From the NCBI GenBank assembly GCA_030456405.1, contig JAKDNQ010000134.1:1-6263 (forward strand): a DNA stretch of 6,263 bases, in the 5' to 3' direction. This document shows positions 5,495-6,263 of the stretch, piece by piece. The position numbers and the translations under genes are program-made. The first letter of the stretch is position 1. The number at the start of each line of letters is the position of its first letter. The stretch comes from Nitrospira sp. (GTDB lineage Bacteria > Nitrospirota > Nitrospiria > Nitrospirales > Nitrospiraceae). The notes beneath the pieces are model-generated. The model was not told the DNA's origin and did not search any database. It saw nothing but the letters and a program-made list of their open reading frames with translations.

Positions 5495-6181
5495 ATGCCT
5501 ATGCCCTATTACGTCTCGCCCGAGCAGATGATGCAGGACAAGGCGGAGTATGCCAAGAAAGGCATCGCCAAAGGCCGCTCCATCATTGCCATCGAATACG
5601 TGAACGGGATATTGCTTGTCGCGGAAAACCCTAGCGCCTCGCTGTATAAAATCTCTGAAATCTACGACAGTATCGCCTTCGCTGGGGCAGGCAAGTACAG
5701 CGAATTTGAAAATCTCAGAAAGGCCGGCATCCGGCATGCGGACCTTAAAGGATTCATGTACAGTCGGGAAGATGTCACGGCCCGCTCACTCGCGAATGGC
5801 TACTCTCAAAGCCTCGGCACCATTTTCAGCCAGGAGCTGAAGCCGCTGGAGGTAGAAATCCTTGTGGTGCAGGTCGGGTACAACGGCCAGCCCAACGAGA
5901 TGTATCGCATTTCCTTCGACGGCAGCATCATCGACGAACGCATCTTTGCAGTCATCGGAGGCAAGTCCGAAGCCGTGCAAGCCCTGCTCAAGGAGAAAGG
6001 CTTGACGCAGCCTCCGGAACTCAACGCTGCCATCATTCTTTGCCTCACCGCACTCGAACAGATCGGCGCCCAGAAGCTCTCACTGGAGAGTCTGGAGGTG
6101 GCGGTCCTGGATCGCACCAGAGACGGCAGAAGGTTCCGCCGTCTTTCGCCTGCCGATACCAAGCAGCTCCTCGCAACTTAG
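5495..6181 (+). CDS. prcA: Proteasome 20S alpha subunit PrcA
   Basis: This 228-residue subunit forms the outer, non-catalytic heptameric rings that gate substrate entry and receive the ATPase tail. The N-terminus YYVSPEQMMQDKAEYAKKGI (5-24) is the alpha-subunit H0 helix and gate segment, ahead of the first core strand SIIAIEYVNGILLVAENP (29-46). Other conserved stretches are LYKISEIYD (50-58), AGAGKYSEFENLR (63-75), LGTIFSQELKPLEVEILV (106-123), YRISFDGSI (137-145) and SLESLEVAVLDR (196-207). There is no propeptide or N-terminal Thr nucleophile, as expected. It follows prcB by two bases, so the two subunits are cotranscribed, and it has its own strong Shine-Dalgarno. In actinobacteria pafA usually lies beyond prcA; here repeat copy 3 follows and the window ends. 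Confidence 0.97.
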   Translation: MPMPYYVSPEQMMQDKAEYAKKGIAKGRSIIAIEYVNGILLVAENPSASLYKISEIYDSIAFAGAGKYSEFENLRKAGIRHADLKGFMYSREDVTARSLANGYSQSLGTIFSQELKPLEVEILVVQVGYNGQPNEMYRISFDGSIIDERIFAVIGGKSEAVQALLKEKGLTQPPELNAAIILCLTALEQIGAQKLSLESLEVAVLDRTRDGRRFRRLSPADTKQLLAT

Positions 6182-6263
6182 CAGAGTGCTGAAAAAGTCC
6201 GCCAGCGGCGTTCTCGGCTCATCGAAATCCTCAACGTACCCCTGAGGGTACGCCTTGTATCTT
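6182..6263 (+). repeat. Dispersed palindromic repeat, copy 3 (after prcA, truncated by window edge)
   Basis: The left part of a third copy starts directly after the prcA stop. Thirty bases from 6187 are identical to copy 2. The centre then diverges, but the apical hairpin is kept and strengthened: CGTACCC (6235-6241) pairs with GGGTACG (6246-6252) across the four-base loop CTGA. This gives seven pairs, against five in copies 1 and 2. The right arm lies outside the window. It appears to be a different subfamily of the same element. Confidence 0.8.

Overview
The window looks like a chromosomal segment of a Nitrospira-type bacterium (phylum Nitrospirota). This is an inference from two things: a complete actinobacterial-style 20S proteasome cluster (ATPase, Dop, beta and alpha subunits) lying next to thiamin genes, and a dispersed ~122-126 bp palindromic repeat of a kind I associate with Nitrospira genomes. 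All six protein genes recognised (one of them partial) are on the + strand. The long reverse-strand frames are shadows of these genes.

Layout. Bases 1-152 hold the 3' end of thiG (thiazole synthase). Bases 153-391 have no protein gene. They hold copy 1 of the palindromic repeat (151-276), then a second, unrelated inverted repeat whose right arm runs into a heptamer tandem repeat (287-376). Bases 392-1024 encode a ThiE/TenI-family TIM-barrel protein whose active-site residues do not settle which of the two enzymes it is. Bases 1025-1155 contain a good sigma70-like promoter (TTGACC, 17 bp, TAGAAT) in front of the proteasomal ATPase gene mpa/arc (1156-2925). Bases 2926-3136 hold repeat copy 2 and a perfect 15-bp palindrome. 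Then come dop (3137-4636), prcB (4665-5492) and prcA (5495-6181), tightly packed. Repeat copy 3 starts right after prcA and runs off the window end.

How the genes work together. PrcA and PrcB form the alpha7-beta7-beta7-alpha7 protease chamber. The Mpa/ARC ATPase recognises the tagged protein, unfolds it and threads it in, docking through a C-terminal GHYL tail. Dop processes the small protein modifier (Pup, or the Pup-like UBact reported in Nitrospirae). The modifier gene and the ligase pafA are not in the window. The modifier gene's common place, between dop and prcB, is here only 28 bp, which is spanned by a 10-codon reading frame overlapping both neighbours.

The most interesting signal outside the genes is the repeat. 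Three same-orientation copies start at or within 1-2 bases of the stop codons of thiG, mpa and prcA. Base changes between copies preserve pairing in the outer stem and in an apical hairpin, which suggests a structured element maintained as DNA or RNA rather than random debris.
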